A stretch of DNA of 64,000 bases from Membranipora membranacea (GCA_914767715.1 OU612065.1:4836001-4900000), one strand, 5' to 3'; shown: positions 38,116-50,698, counted from the first letter of the stretch. Notes: generated by a model from the sequence alone, not told the origin. Numbers and translations: made by a program.

Positions 38116-38830
38116 CTAAAATTGACAAAATTTGTCGTTGGGTGATAGCTCGGCCACCAGACTACCTGTCGAGCAGCTCTGCAGGTTTAGCAGTACCCTG
38201 GTGTCCAGCATGTGCATGTGCAATATAGGCACTACGCAAACTAGCAGGTACATCAAGTCTATCATTAAACATGAGACATCCTTTGTACCCGGGCAATTTA
38301 TGACTGCTTGTTTCTTCGCCAACCCTCGACCAAATACTGCTTGAATTTAACTGCGACATCGTCAGTCACGGTGGCTTCAAACGCCTCTATTTCATGTATA
38401 TCAGGGACTAAGTCCTCACAAATACTGTCAATAAAGTACTCAACAGCTGCACAGTGCTTCACACTGGCTGCACTGTAAGCCTCGTTGGGTCGGCTCAAAC
38501 TATCGGCAACAAACATCTTAACACCAAAATTTTTATATCCATACCTCATTATCCTCATTTTGAACCTTTGCACCCTCGGTGGTAGATCACTCAGATCTTT
38601 ACCACCTAGAATTTGTACCAAGGGTTTATGGACCGTTTCAACTTCAAACTTTCGACCTATCATATACTAGTCAAACTGCCCACATGATGACAAGAGTTTC
38701 CTTCTCTACCATCGAAGAGCGTGTCTAAGTGTCAGTCATCTTACGCGAGGCATATTCCAATGGTTGCCAGATATCTTTACCAGATTCCTGGAGCAAAACA
38801 GCACCAAACGCGCTGGATATTGATAACAAT
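38116..38830 (-). pseudogene. Decayed Ty3/gypsy pol fragment (RNase H to integrase zinc finger)
   Basis: Reading leftward, RNase H comes first (GAVLLQ, LEYASRKMTD), with two in-frame stops. After a frame change come KPLVQIL, DLPPRVQRFKMRIMRY and ADSLSRPNEA. A further frame change leads to an integrase zinc-finger motif around HAHAGHQG. The domain order is that of Ty3/gypsy pol. Reverse transcriptase, the integrase core and LTRs were not found, so it is an old fragment. Confidence 0.85.
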
Positions 38831-39740
38831 CGCAACTTGCATATTATTAGGAAGTTGCTTAGTCCTTGGTTTAAAAAAGACAAAATTTTGGTTATCCATC
38901 ACTCATTACATTGTATTGAAGCTGTTATACTTTATCAAAATACACCATAAAATAATCGTATAAAATGAATTTTAAGCTTTATTCTCAGGGAGAGGAATAA
39001 ATAATTACCGGAAAATACATTTGAGGTTTGGCTGAGATCTATGGGAGCACAGAGGATAGAGTTCCATTTTCCCCTATGGGGATTATATAAAAATTATGGA
39101 AATGGACCAAAATATAAATCCTCGTTCTTAAATCATTATAAATGGCTACAACGCCCATTAATTTTTTTTAAATCACAACACTGATGCTTCAGTAGGTGTG
39201 GTTATTTGTTTGCTTGTAGCTGGTGAATGGTACTGAGTTTCTTTAAGATGCTCTGTCTTTCTATGGCAGTCTAAAAAATAAATAAAGATTACAATATCCA
39301 GAAAGCTAGCTGCAACATTGATTGGCATCGCAAAGCAGCCAGAAAAATAACTATTAGTATTAGGTTATTATGGGATTATCATGTTAAAGGTGCTATGCAA
39401 TAACTAGCCACTAAAGATGCATGTAGTTTTAGCTACCGAGTGGGTACTAGTGTAAAATTAGGTCATTAGGTCATTTTGTGTATAGGTTTGTCATAATTAT
39501 CTATATGGGTATTTCTATCCCTTGTCCGATATGAGGGAGGGTAGTGGTGTGAGACTGCACATTTCAGAGAGGTAATTGACACCCTAACTCGGAGACTGTT
39601 AGACAATTTTTTCTTTCATGTGTGTTTATTGCTAGAGATAAAATTGATAACATATATAGATAAAGTTCAATTGAGTATGACTCAGAGAAAGGCAAAAAAA
39701 GATTTAATCAAAAATTGTAGATAATTGCAATAGAAACATG

Positions 39741-40085
39741 TCAAAAGCAAAGGGACAGTCTTATAGCCTGCGCTAGGGCGTAGACAGCCCAATTGTAAAG
39801 CTTGAAGGTCAAATACAAGACACACGTACAGGACAAGTGCCCCTTCCAGCTGCAGTCATCACTGCCCCCCAGACAGGAAGCCAGTGGGTAAAAACAACGG
39901 TAATACAGGTCAACCATTGTTTTGCTATCAAAATAAGGGAGAGCTGCCCTAATCAATGTTAAAATTAGGTTGAATTTTCGGCAGTGGTCCACGAGGTAAT
40001 TCAAATCAGTTATATTAGAGTCAAGAATAATGCCTAAAAAATTGTGTTTTACAGCTGAGATCAATTTTATATTCCGCCAAAACAA
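39741..40085 (-). pseudogene. LINE reverse transcriptase C-terminal fragment
   Basis: A 114-codon frame contains FLGIILDSNITDLNYLVD and, after a run of hydrophobic residues, a segment ending in LYYRCFYPLASC. This is the pattern of the thumb region after the RT domain of non-LTR retrotransposons (FLGvxlDsxLtw, then xxLYxSxxxPxlxY). No catalytic YADD lies nearby, so it is truncated. Confidence 0.65.
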
Positions 40086-40289
40086 TTTGCTTTTTTGGCG
40101 ATTTTAAAATAATTTGGAACGTTTTTGAATAATTTAGAGTGAGCCTGTTGGCCATGCACCAAGTTTCAACTTTTGAAATTTCTTGTCTTCATAGGTTTAT
40201 TACTGATAGACAGCCTCTTTGATGTCGGTAGACTAAGAATGTTCCACATAGTATAGTTGTAGAGTCGTCGTTAGAGAAGTGGCGACTTT

Positions 40290-40440
40290 TGAGTCAGTTC
40301 AGTTGGTGTTGGTTTATGTTGCTCGGCGTGTTATGGGATATGAGCAGGAAGATCTCTCATAACAAGAGGGGAAATTGAACCCAGGACCTCTTGCTATCAA
40401 AACTTATAACAACTTACTGACAACAAATTTAGGTATTGTG
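40290..40440 (-). mobile_element. tRNA-derived SINE-like sequence
   Basis: On the minus strand, aagaggtcctgggttcaat continues to ttcccc, like a tRNA T-arm with its B-box. A non-tRNA body follows, including cccataacacgccgagcaac. The D-arm half is poorly preserved. The ends and any target duplication could not be set. Confidence 0.5.
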
Positions 40441-41479
40441 ATTGTAAAAATACTTTCTTTCTGGGGAAAAAAATTTGCTGATTGCTATAAATAGAAATAT
40501 AAACACTTCCACAGAGAGAAGCTATTTTTTGTTTACAGTACTTATGGAATGAAAATGAAAGTAACACCTTTGTACATACCCATATCTCGATACGCGGTAG
40601 GCATGATGGACACTACCTCCAAGCGGCTCAACACCTCAGCTGATAGTTCACATCCCCGTACATATCAATTCTATTTACCAACCAGCACTGTAGGTCACTC
40701 TGAAATAGTGTGAAGATGAACAGATGGACACTTTCTCATCTTAGCACTGGTATCCTGTCATTAGGGATAGGGTGATGGGTTGATGCAGACCTCCCAATCA
40801 GGACATATTATGTTTTTCGGTACAAAATTACCTTGATTGAAACTTGGAACCAAAATAGTTTATCCGCAAGGGTAGTTGATATGATGTACATTCAATGTCA
40901 ATATTTTTACTGCCCAACTGCGAATTACCATATGCATTATGTCTTTCAGCTTTGTTTTTTTTTCAATCCTCATATTGTACCTTCTGGGCTCACTTATGGG
41001 GCAAAGGCAAGTGGTATTTTTCACGTTCATGATAACTTAACAAACCTGATGTAGATTGGTGGAAATCATCTCAAGTCGCAGCCAAATGCACAACTAATTT
41101 TCTCCGCATAGGATCTGATAAAAATAAAGCAAAATAATTATGTACTTTATGTATATACCTACATGTCCTGGTGTGCTATGGCAAGTGACCAATTCTTAGC
41201 TGGAACAGGTAGGGGGCAGGATAAAATATGAAAACTAGCAAAAAAGTCAAGAACAAGACCAACAGTTATTTCTGCAATAGAGGTGGTTGTTTTGTAGATA
41301 TTATGATATTATGAAAAATTTGCTTGAGGAATGTACAATCCGGTGCCAGACTCAGCCAGTCCCAATCCTGGATAGAGACGGGTTCAGCGACAGGCAGAGC
41401 ATCCGGCCGGAAAAACTATGCCACAGACTGTAATAAAACCAGAGAGAACCAGACTATGCCAAGGCATCTCCCTTGTTGG

Positions 41480-41960
41480 GGACCTTGTGGAAAGTAGGCG
41501 AGCGAGGTAGACGATTATCAAGCTAGCGGCCCTAAACATTGCTACACTCACAAATAAGAGTAGAGAGATAGCTGATACGATGGTGAGGCGTAACATATGC
41601 CTACAGGAGACCAGATGGGAGGAGAAAGGCCTGGAGGAAAGGCAAGATACATTGACGATGGCGTCAAGCTGTACAACAGTGGCGGGATAAGACCGAGGAA
41701 TGGTGTGGGATGAGTCATGTAACCAGGTAATCTGAGGGGATTATCAATTTGAACTTGGTGACCAAAAGGCAGACCTATAACATCGTTTCTGCCTATGCGA
41801 ACAGCAAGACTGTGACGAGGAGGCCAAAGACAGATTTTGGACAGTTTGTTGCAGTGCTGCAGATGTGCTTATCTTGGCCGGAGACATGAACGGGCATACT
41901 GGAAGTGCAAGTTGATCGCTTAGAGACAAATGTGCAATAGCCATCAAAAACAGTGGAGTT
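41480..41960 (+). pseudogene. AP-endonuclease fragment of a non-LTR retrotransposon
   Basis: The plus strand reads LNIATLTNKSREIADTM, then RNICLQETRWEEKG and later VLILAGDMNGHTGS. These correspond to the N-terminal, QETRW and GDxNxHxG motifs of LINE endonucleases, closest by eye to RTE-like elements. Several stops interrupt the frame. No reverse transcriptase follows, so this is a 5' fragment. Confidence 0.8.
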
Positions 41961-42149
41961 CGAACAGAGATAAAATCGCATAACACAATGAACTACTTCC
42001 AGAACCAGGTATAAACAATATGCTAAATTTGTCTTCTCGGACTTTGATAGCTATTCTGCGATGAGAACCTACTATTTGGCAGCCGTCGGTTGCCCAACGG
42101 ACAAATAGGCTTCCGGTTGCTTTTAACGCTACCGGACATAAAATTCATG

Positions 42150-42990
42150 GGACAGGATTGGCTTGTAACAGATGCAAATGCACTTTAGACAGAGATGGGT
42201 TTTGTTACGGTGGAGTTTGCTGTGAAAGAAACCCATCAGGACGCCTATTTGGTGTCCAACGGTTGCCAAATAGCCATCCGGATGGGTCTGTTTTACAATT
42301 GACATCTGCCATGAAGACATCTGGTTGCAAAATTTGCAACAGGATTGGTTTGTGACTGCCGAGCTTTGAAATTGATATAATGTGAAATGGATATTTGTCA
42401 TGAGTGGATGGACCTTTAACGTAAAGATTTGTGGTGGACCGGCCACATTTTTCGCATTATAGCTGCAACAAACCCATCCAGACAGGCTTGGAATAGTAAT
42501 GTTTGCTAAATTAACTCCATCCGGGTGGGTTTTGTTTGAGCAGTAATATTTGCTGTAACCATTCTTCCAGATGAGCCAAATGTGTCCGGTAAATGGCCAT
42601 CAGCAACATATCTCCATAAAAGGGCCATCCGCTTATGACGAATACCCATGCGGCAATGCTAACTGGCCATCCATTTCACCTTGTATCAATCTCGAAGTGT
42701 GACTGTAACAAACCCATCCGAATGGCCATATGGCAACTGATGGTTGCCAACTACTCATCCATATGGGCTTGGAGCAGTAACAAACTCATCTGCATAGGCT
42801 GAGGATAGACCAGAGATGTGTGGCGGATGGCCATTTACAGAAAACATTTTTAGTACAACAGCTTGTAGCAGTAATACTTTCTGTAACAAACCAATTTGTA
42901 TGGGCTTGGAGCAAAAATTTTTGGTGTAACAAACCCAACCAAATGGGCTTAGAGCATTAATATTTGCTGTTACAGCCCTATTCAGATGGG
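42150..42990. repeat. Degenerate satellite-like block with aacaaacccatcc units
   Basis: The theme aacaaacccatccgnatggg, followed by cttggagcagtaat and tttgctgt, recurs at irregular spacing with many changes. Part of it (42,605-42,695) matches the inverted repeat near 25.7 kb, so the block is also a member of a dispersed family. No coding potential. Confidence 0.65.
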
Positions 42991-43439
42991 GTTGTCGCCC
43001 CGATGATGAGTGACTACAATCCATCCTCCTCTGCTACATACCAATCCACCTTTGTCAAATACGTGCCTGGATGCCTTTTATGTAACCGGATGTCTATTTG
43101 GCAACTAACAGATGTCGATGCCAGGCAGACATCTAGCGGCTGCAAATAGCAGAAACAGAGAGAAAGCATTTCTCTTTGCCGACATGCCTATATATAGGCC
43201 TGAAGTTACCACTGAACTCAATTAAGCATACCATACTTACTTGATACTTGTAGAGTAATCGTTTCTTCATCTGAAGTTTCCAGTATTTTTTCAGGCTCGT
43301 CTATCGGTATTAGCCCGTGTCATAGATCGTATAACCAGATTTTCACCATTTACTGTAACCTTAACCTGCCACAGGAGGATCTACAAGTATCAAAGAGTGA
43401 TAAAAAAGATCATTTCACAATTTAGCGGGGAGACAAAGA

Positions 43440-44960
43440 ATCTCTTTTTGTGGAGGTCAGGGCTGCAGTGAGGTATTAGGTACTGTGGGTTGTGCCTTCT
43501 AGAACTGCCAGGATGTGGGTGAAGTTGATGTAATCTCCCATGTCAGTCTCTACTTTACCAAAGTGGATGGCTCGGAAGAGTACAATTCTTCGCCATTCTG
43601 GTACTTAGGTTTTTCCATTCTAGTTGTTCAATCAGCTGCGAGGTGCTAGTTGTGTGGTCTGACCGCGGAACATTGTAAACACATGCGCACGGCCTTGCGT
43701 TACACAGCTTCGAGCTTTGTTGCTTGTGCTTGCGTCAGGCTACCATCCCATACTGATGATGTGTATTCTAGAATGGGCCTGACGAGTATGGGGCATACAT
43801 GACATGTTACCCTATTTGGTAGGGTAACACCAGATATAAGGGCTGATTACCCTATGAGACCAGATGATCCCATAACCACCCCACTTTTGCACCTAAGAGC
43901 TTAGTGAAGTTTTATATGCTTATTTTGCTGTCATGAGGTCTAGTTTTTAACCTATTATAACAAATTGCATTAGTTTAAACATTAATACATAGTAAAATTC
44001 TGTGTAACACTTGCTAGAATTTGGTATATTACAGTTATCTAACAATAAAACTACAGAAAATCAAATATTTTAAGAGCATGGGCGGCTGGGGTGTTACCCG
44101 GGGCCGGCGGCGGGAGTATATTAGGGCCCCCTAGGGCCCCCAGACCAACCCAGCCTTCAAGTTTACACACCACCAGATATAGAGCCCAGCTAACTTGTCA
44201 TGTATGGTATGGGGTAAGCTTTTGCTCTGAGATGTTTTAGAAAGTATGGTATTGTGTGCTCTTCTTATGAACCCTCACCTTATGCTGGCTGCTTTGTTGG
44301 TAATATAGTTGAAGTTTTCGTTCCATCTAAGAGAGCTCTCCAGCCTTAATCCTAGGTATTTTACACCCTTTGTCTTCGGGATATCTGTTTCATTATGTAT
44401 GTGGTTGTTGTTGGCTCCTTTAGTTCTTTTTTGGGTAAATTTAACATGTTCGCATTTGAGAGGATTGAACTCCATCTTCCAACTACTCTCCCATACTTGG
44501 AAGGCATCTAGATTTTTTTGGAGCTGGAAAAAGTTTTCACCGGTCGAACAGATGACGTATCGTCTGCGAACATGCGGGTTTTGGATATGACTGAGTCAGC
44601 TAGGTCGTTTATGTAGACCAGGAACAGGATTGGGCCAATTACTGAACCCTGGGATGACCTTGGCGTGGGCTATAACTATGGCCATCAACTGTAAATACTT
44701 GGGATTGACCTTCTAGTAGACTCTGTACCTAGAAAGTAGCTTGAGGGGTAACTCCGATATAAGCGAGTTTCTGAAGAAGTTATTGTGGTCAACTTGGTCG
44801 AAAGCTTTACTGAAGTCTAGGAAACCGGCATCCGCTTCCTCTCCTTTGTCAAACTGTTGTGAAATGTCGCAAATCTGTTCTGTCAGCTGGCTCTCATAGC
44901 TTCTGAAACCATGTTGGCGCTTGCTTATTTACCTGCGTATTTACCTGCGTCTTCTTCGTC
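43440..44960 (-). pseudogene. Decayed LINE reverse transcriptase
   Basis: Reading leftward: LDFSKAFDQVDHNNFF (about 44,760-44,810), IGPILFLVYINDLADSV (about 44,590-44,640) with FADDT at about 44,560, then FNPLKCEHVKF and TKGVKYLGLRLESSLRW (44,275-44,475). Near 43,740-43,800 LVRPILEYTSSVWDGSLT marks the C-terminal region. The order is that of a CR1/Jockey-like RT. Frame changes, stops and a gap of about 0.4 kb make it non-functional. Confidence 0.85.
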
Positions 44961-45197
44961 TCAAGCGCCAGCTCTCCAGCTGTGACTTTAGAAACTTCTG
45001 CTCAAAATCGGTTTAACATTTCCGGGTCATTAACATGTGCTTAATTTGTTGCTTTAATCGAGGAATTTTGGAATCTGACTGGCAGCAATGACAATGCAAA
45101 AACAACAAATTAAGCAAGCGCCAAAATGGTTTCCAGAAAATACAGAAGCTATGAAAGCAGGACAGTCATATAGTTCCATAAGTTAGGGTTTGCATCA

Positions 45198-45325
45198 CAG
45201 GCCTTCTATAGTTGGTGGAAGTCCAGTGGTAGAGTGCCCCAGTGGTCGAGGCCTTTTCTCTCAAGAAAAGGCCTCGGCCACTGGGGCACTCGACCACTGG
45301 ACTTGCACCAACTACAGAAGGCCTG
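45198..45325. repeat. Near-perfect 62-bp-arm hairpin
   Basis: The arms 45,198-45,259 and 45,264-45,325 are complementary at 58 of 62 positions with a 4-nt loop (ctca). The arms start caggccttct and end gaggccttttct at the loop. The left arm contains ccagtggtagagtgcc, which resembles a pol III A-box. There is no open frame across it beyond chance. Confidence 0.92.
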
Positions 45326-45649
45326 CTGTGGTTTGCATGTCATCAGCAATGATGTCCTATGCAATAAGTGTACATTCAAACAGGGTTAAATTGATTCAAA
45401 TCACTTACTCATTGTTCCAATGCACTTAAATAGTCCATCATTAGATAATGTAAGAGTTAAAGTCAGTACATGGACTGGTGACTCAGTGGGGAATATCTTC
45501 ACAATCTATAGATTCAGCTGTGGAGTTCAGTAACTCCTTGGTTTAGTGGTCTATAATGGGCAAGAAGGTCTAGTCCTATTGATTAATTTAGTCCTTGATA
45601 ATGGGCTAAACTAACATGGAGCAGTTTGTATGGATGAATAAGGATCGAT

Positions 45650-45760
45650 ACAGTGGTCTAAAAAACAGCGGACTATAGACCCATTTCAAGCGGAACATAG
45701 ACCAGCGGAACATCGGCGAAGCGGAACATAGAACGCACCCGCAATTCCTATCATATGCGC
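45650..45760 (-). repeat. Dispersed repeat, inverted copy of the 32.3-kb repeat
   Basis: Three agcggaacat-type units lie next to cagcggactatagac. This is the reverse complement of the arrangement at 32,260-32,370. Confidence 0.65.
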
Positions 45761-45999
45761 CGTTCATACTTAAGGATTCTGAACTATTATACGCTGATCT
45801 CGTACAAATGGGTTTTTATAGAAGACAACTCCAAATTAATGTTTCTTACGTTGATCTGTGAGCAAAAGACATCTGTGGTCTCATCTACACTCATCTGTGC
45901 ATCTGGGTAATACATCATAATACAGGCGCTTGGGTGCTTGGTGCTGGAATAAAGAGAAGAGCATAGATCTATCTTACAATGCACCGACCAGGGCGCCAG

Positions 46000-46220
46000 T
46001 TGCACCTGATCTAAATGGATCTACGGTGACCACAGATGTCAGAATGGTAGGGAGGCTGTTCCATAGCACTACGGTGTCTGGCACATATGATTCTCTCATG
46101 GAATGAGTGTTCATACAGGCAGCAGGGAGCTATGTTGCCTGTCTTGACAAGCTTTATTTGGAGGGGGGGAATAGGAGCTATATCCATGGATAGGCTGTCT
46201 AGGCTAGCGATGCTCAACGC
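46000..46220 (-). pseudogene. LINE ORF2 C-terminal fragment
   Basis: One frame of the minus strand reads PDTVVLWNSLPTILTSVVTV followed by DPFRSG. This matches the closing motif of many CR1/Jockey-type proteins (FPRTVxxWNxLP...). It is separate from the RT fragment at 43.4-45.0 kb, since on the minus strand it lies upstream of it. Confidence 0.6.
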
Positions 46221-47340
46221 GGTGAAATTGAATAGTTAAATATTGCACAAGGAGCGGTTGTTTTGGCGATCGCGTATTTATGCTTATGTTGATGGGAAAG
46301 CAAACCTTGGCGTGCTGGTTTGGCTTAGAGTGTTAGCATTAGAGTAATGTGTGTAATATCAGATATGAAAGATGGCATGTAATTCAGATATGCAATACTC
46401 GTGGTGGTGTAACCAAACCATTATGACCAGAAATGAAAAGATTTCACATTATTTCCTTTGCAAGGCAGGCTCTTGTCAAAGGTTGTGTTTGAGATAAAAT
46501 ACATCACAATTTTGTTAGTTTTTGTCAGTGACACATCCTTTACATAAGGTGATCATATTATTGGATCAGTCATTAAAAAAAACTTTCAACATCTTCAAGT
46601 TCATTTCTAGTCATATCATTTATGAAATCCATATAAAATACAATAATATATCACCCTATATTATCTAAAATACTTTAAATTATGATTATCCATAAACGTA
46701 TAAATCTTGAATATTATGGAAAATTTATTTAGATGTTTATGAGCTTATCTGTTGAACAATATTTTTGCTTGACAATTAAATAGTATTTATTATCAGCCAA
46801 AATAAGCTTTCCATACAATAGTCTCACTTCATATAAAACATGCACGCAGGATTTACCATACAAAGATAGAAAAAAACCGATTTATCATTTATGACGGGCA
46901 TTATCAATCCAGTAATCCACAATTTCATAAAATACAATATTATTGATCTGAGTCAGCCAAAAGATATATAATCAATATATTATATATATTAATGGGGTTG
47001 GCCGAACGGTTAATACAACCTGTCCAGCACCAGTCTGACAAGTTCTAAATATGCAACAGACTGCAGGGGTCTGGTTCAGCATGACCTACCTGTGTAAACC
47101 TGCTCCAAAAGAGAAGTACACCACTGTTGGTTGCTTATAGCTGACAGTCTGATGGCAAATGTATGAATCACCCTAGTAAAGCTTTAAGTAGGCTAAGCAT
47201 ACAGTACTTTATGTATGAGCTGAACCACGAATGTACCTGGAATACCGAATGTCATGTATTGACAGCTGAAAAATTGTAAGAATGACAGCCTTAGATGCCA
47301 CGCAAACAACCAAGGTCACAACGGCCCACTCTTCAGCCGT

Positions 47341-48920
47341 CTACTGTCCACCTTTTAATGCACCAAGCTGATCTTGTATAAGATTGACTTCGGAGAATGA
47401 TTGGTATATTGAATCTGCTCTACAAAGAGAAAAACTCATCAGTCTGCATAATCAACCATATTCAAAAAAAATAAAATCAAAGTTTCTATTGTACGGATCA
47501 TAGAAATAATTGTAAAGTAGCGGAGAACTTTCAACGTGTGAAAAACACACACATTTCGGTCGCAGTGCGCTAGTAATGCCTGCAGTATAGTAATATACAA
47601 CACTGAAATATAGGGTGTTGTGTACTGTTACATAACATTCTCTACCCTAATGTTGTGGTGCTTTGGTATATTTAAAGGTGATGTTGATTTTTTATATCAT
47701 CTCAAACTGCAATGGCTCAGCGCCTCTTATGATGATATTTTGGTCTAGACAGCTGATACCAAAAAGGCAGGCCCAGCACTTATTAGTTATTACCCAGTTA
47801 GGACAGAGCAGTATATTTAGTGGGCTGGGAAGAGTCTTTAGTCAGGTTTGAGAGGAACAAAAAAGTTGGCATTCTTATTGTTAAATCAAATCCGTGATCG
47901 CAGCGCAGGGTGGTGATGAGTGTTGGCTGACACTCTAAAGCTCCACATTGCCTTACCGATGTCTGTCTGGTGTGAATCTAACTTACTGATAATGAAGATG
48001 GGTTAGCATTATATGCATCTTCTGTAGACTCTGCAAGTGAAAAAAAAGGAATACTTTTAAATGGGATATTTGCCAAGCTATAAAAAACTTAATTTTTGAT
48101 TGAGTTATTTCAAGTGAACTTGGCTTGTCATAAGTTTCTCTTACTGCATCACAGTAAATCATTCAAGTCCAATCTACTCATCTATAAACTCTGCCAGCCT
48201 ATCACCTCTTAACTGGTCATGAAATTAAGTTTTACCTACCCCACAGTAGTGAAGTAAATATTGATTTAAAAATTATTACATTTGATATCAAAAAGAGCTT
48301 CAGTTACAGTAAGCCTCCTAGTCCTTCTCCAAATATGCAACAATTATTTCAATCAACGATTCAACGCTCGCTTTTAATGTAGCTAATCCTGAGCACTCAG
48401 AAAATAATATGCTGACCAGAGCCACATCTAGGTTTGCTTATGTACGCAGTTACCTTACAGCGATACTTACATCAATAGAGTGGTCTAGCCCTGGTTCTTG
48501 TTGAGCCATCATTTTTGCAGTCTGGGCAATCATCTACAAATCAGCAATCCATATTAGACCATTTTGTATGCTATGTTGATGGTTTGATAACCTACATACA
48601 TGATGATGAAAATTAATGATCAATTTTCTCCAGAAACTCCCCTCAGGCAGATATCGAAGCCTAAAATACAGAACTGCCTGGGATAAAGACTCATTCCTCA
48701 GAGATAATAATATTATGATTTTGACATAACAAACATTTCAATCAATCTTTGAGAATTGATTGACAAAGTAATAAAATCAATCACAGACTAAGTAACTCAC
48801 ATTTTTACTCTTAGATCCTCTCACTACAACCTTTTCAAGAGCGATGAGATCACTTATGGCCGAGTAGGACTTGTTCTGTATCTTTGCTTTAACTTCCATC
48901 TTCCCATGACCACTCGCCAT
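47341..48920 (-). CDS. BORCS7: BORC complex subunit 7
   Basis: Small subunit of BORC, the lysosome-bound complex that recruits ARL8 and couples lysosomes to kinesin. Four short exons, all in phase: 48801-48920, 48471-48533, 47987-48030 and 47341-47419, encoding 101 residues (human about 105). Landmarks: SDLIALEKVVVRGSKSKN (23-40) matches the human DVIALTKQVLKGSRSS segment. AQTAKMMAQQE and SLQKMHIMLTHLHYQ (62-76) match LGQAARNMVLQE and SLRKMAIITTHLQYQ. The C-terminal LIQDQLGALK matches DLQDQLNHLLK. It is predicted all-helical and has no signal peptide. Each exon is too short to stand out alone. The start ATG is the first in the exon and gives the usual length. The 3' UTR end was not located. 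Confidence 0.93.
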
Positions 48921-49019
48921 TTCTGCTTCACTGCTGTTATTTAAAAGTTTATATTACTCAGCCTGGTTAATCACATAATTGATGCAACCATGTTCACAAA
49001 CATCATCAGCTAATTGGTC

Positions 49020-49085
49020 AAAACATTTCCCTCCCCTGGGTTGCGACCCGGGTCTACGCGAGCAATCCTGAATCTATACACAAGG
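49020..49085 (-). repeat. Possible tRNA-like fragment
   Basis: On the minus strand, agacccgggtcgcaacccag has the form of a T-arm, with a B-box altered at its core (GGGTCGCAACC). It sits 0.1 kb upstream of BORCS7. No complete tRNA can be folded from it by eye. Confidence 0.25.
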
Positions 49086-50299
49086 CAAACAAGGTTTATA
49101 TGCTTGCAGAGAAGTGTCATCTTAATCATTTTATCCATTCTCCCTGTAGAGTAGGGAAAAAGGTGTCCGTCAACGAATGTTCTTTATCCATGTGAAGACA
49201 ACTTTTCATGTTATTATCACATCAAAAATAATTATTATTTGTTGGTATTGTCTAATCTTCATAATGTTTCTACAGTCTGTTGTTTGGTTTGTGCCTGAGA
49301 CTGGGTATGACTTTCCTTGTACCGTGGTAATATCTATGTTTTTGTCATAAAAAAGTTGTGCCATAATTAAGCAAATAGCAGGATCGGTAGCGGTGTTACA
49401 TGGTACCTGACCCAATCCTGTAAGACAGCCGAAACCTTATAACCCAACCGTTTTGTTTCAGTATGCCCTGACCAGCTTGATCAATAATAGCTTTATTGAT
49501 GAATATAGAAATTTGTTCCCAGTGACACTTAATTATCCTGCTTTCTTTTGTAACCAAGAGTACAGCTTTCTGTTATTTCTAGCTATTTGTGACTAATACT
49601 TTCTTGTACGATTTTCCTTGGTTAAATCAGTGTTGGCTCAGATGGCGTTATTATTAGTTAAGCCTGCCATCACTCCGTCTATTTAAAAGTGAGAGTTTTC
49701 ATAGACGTAAAACAGTACCTTCATTAATATACTACTATTGTGGATGCGGATTATCAAATGTATATTGGATCAATAACTTGTAAGTATTTTTCCGGATAAC
49801 TGATCCATTTTGATTTCCATGTATGTACCTGTATTTTTGATGTCACATTTTACTCTTATTTATTTGATGTAGAAGCAAGTTAATTCCTACTCAAACGGGA
49901 ATATTTTCTATGCATTGTTTTTACATGATTGCAGGTTACAATTAAAATGAATCATTACAAAGCTCATTTACTGTTGACAGTCTACGTTCCCAAATCCCAT
50001 CCCAATACACCTAATTTTCAGTACTTGTCCAGCCATAAAACATGGATCTCTCTCTTCTTCAGTCCCTATCAAGCATGGGCAATTGAGTTAACCAATATTG
50101 TGATTTAGTTTGCATGAAAGAGGCTTGAGTAAATATTATGTTTTAAATTAGCTGACTTGACTAAATGAGAGGGAGCTCATAGCTTGGCTAAGAAACAATT
50201 CCGGTAAAAATCAGCTCAACACACCACATCACATCCTGCAACATGGACAGCGAAATATGGGAAGCTTTAAGGGCAAGTATGCACTTAGGCCTGCTGCGC

Positions 50300-50470
50300 C
50301 TAATTACTTACTGTTGATGGGCAGGTCGGAGCACACCTGCCCTGGGTGCTGAACAAACCCCAGTAGTCAGAAAAGTGTAGTAGGATTCGAACCAATGATC
50401 TTTAAAATTTACACACTGAAGGCCAGCACTCCAACTTAACATTGTCAGACTGAGATCGTCTGCGTAAGTT
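50300..50470 (-). mobile_element. tRNA-derived SINE
   Basis: On the minus strand an A-box-like stretch (gttaagttggagtgctgg, about 50,423-50,440) is followed about 30 nt later by an exact B-box, GGTTCGAATCC (50,383-50,393). A non-tRNA body then follows (gggtttgttcagcaccca, gacctgcccatcaacagtaa). This is the standard head and body layout of a tRNA-derived SINE. The 3' tail and target duplication are not resolved. Confidence 0.65.
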
Positions 50471-50698
50471 TGGTTGTGAAGAGTGTATCCGATTGTCCTC
50501 TTTGACAATAGGTCAATCCACAAGTCTACTGCAAGACCTGGGTTATATTAACTTCATCCTGCTTTGCCAACTTCATTGCTGAAGATGCCCACAATGTGGC
50601 TAAACCCATCTATATTGGTATATTTTCCTGTGTCAGCAGTTGGGTAATAGGGTTTGCAAAAAGAGGTGGTACTTAACCAACCTTGAGGGACCTTATAC

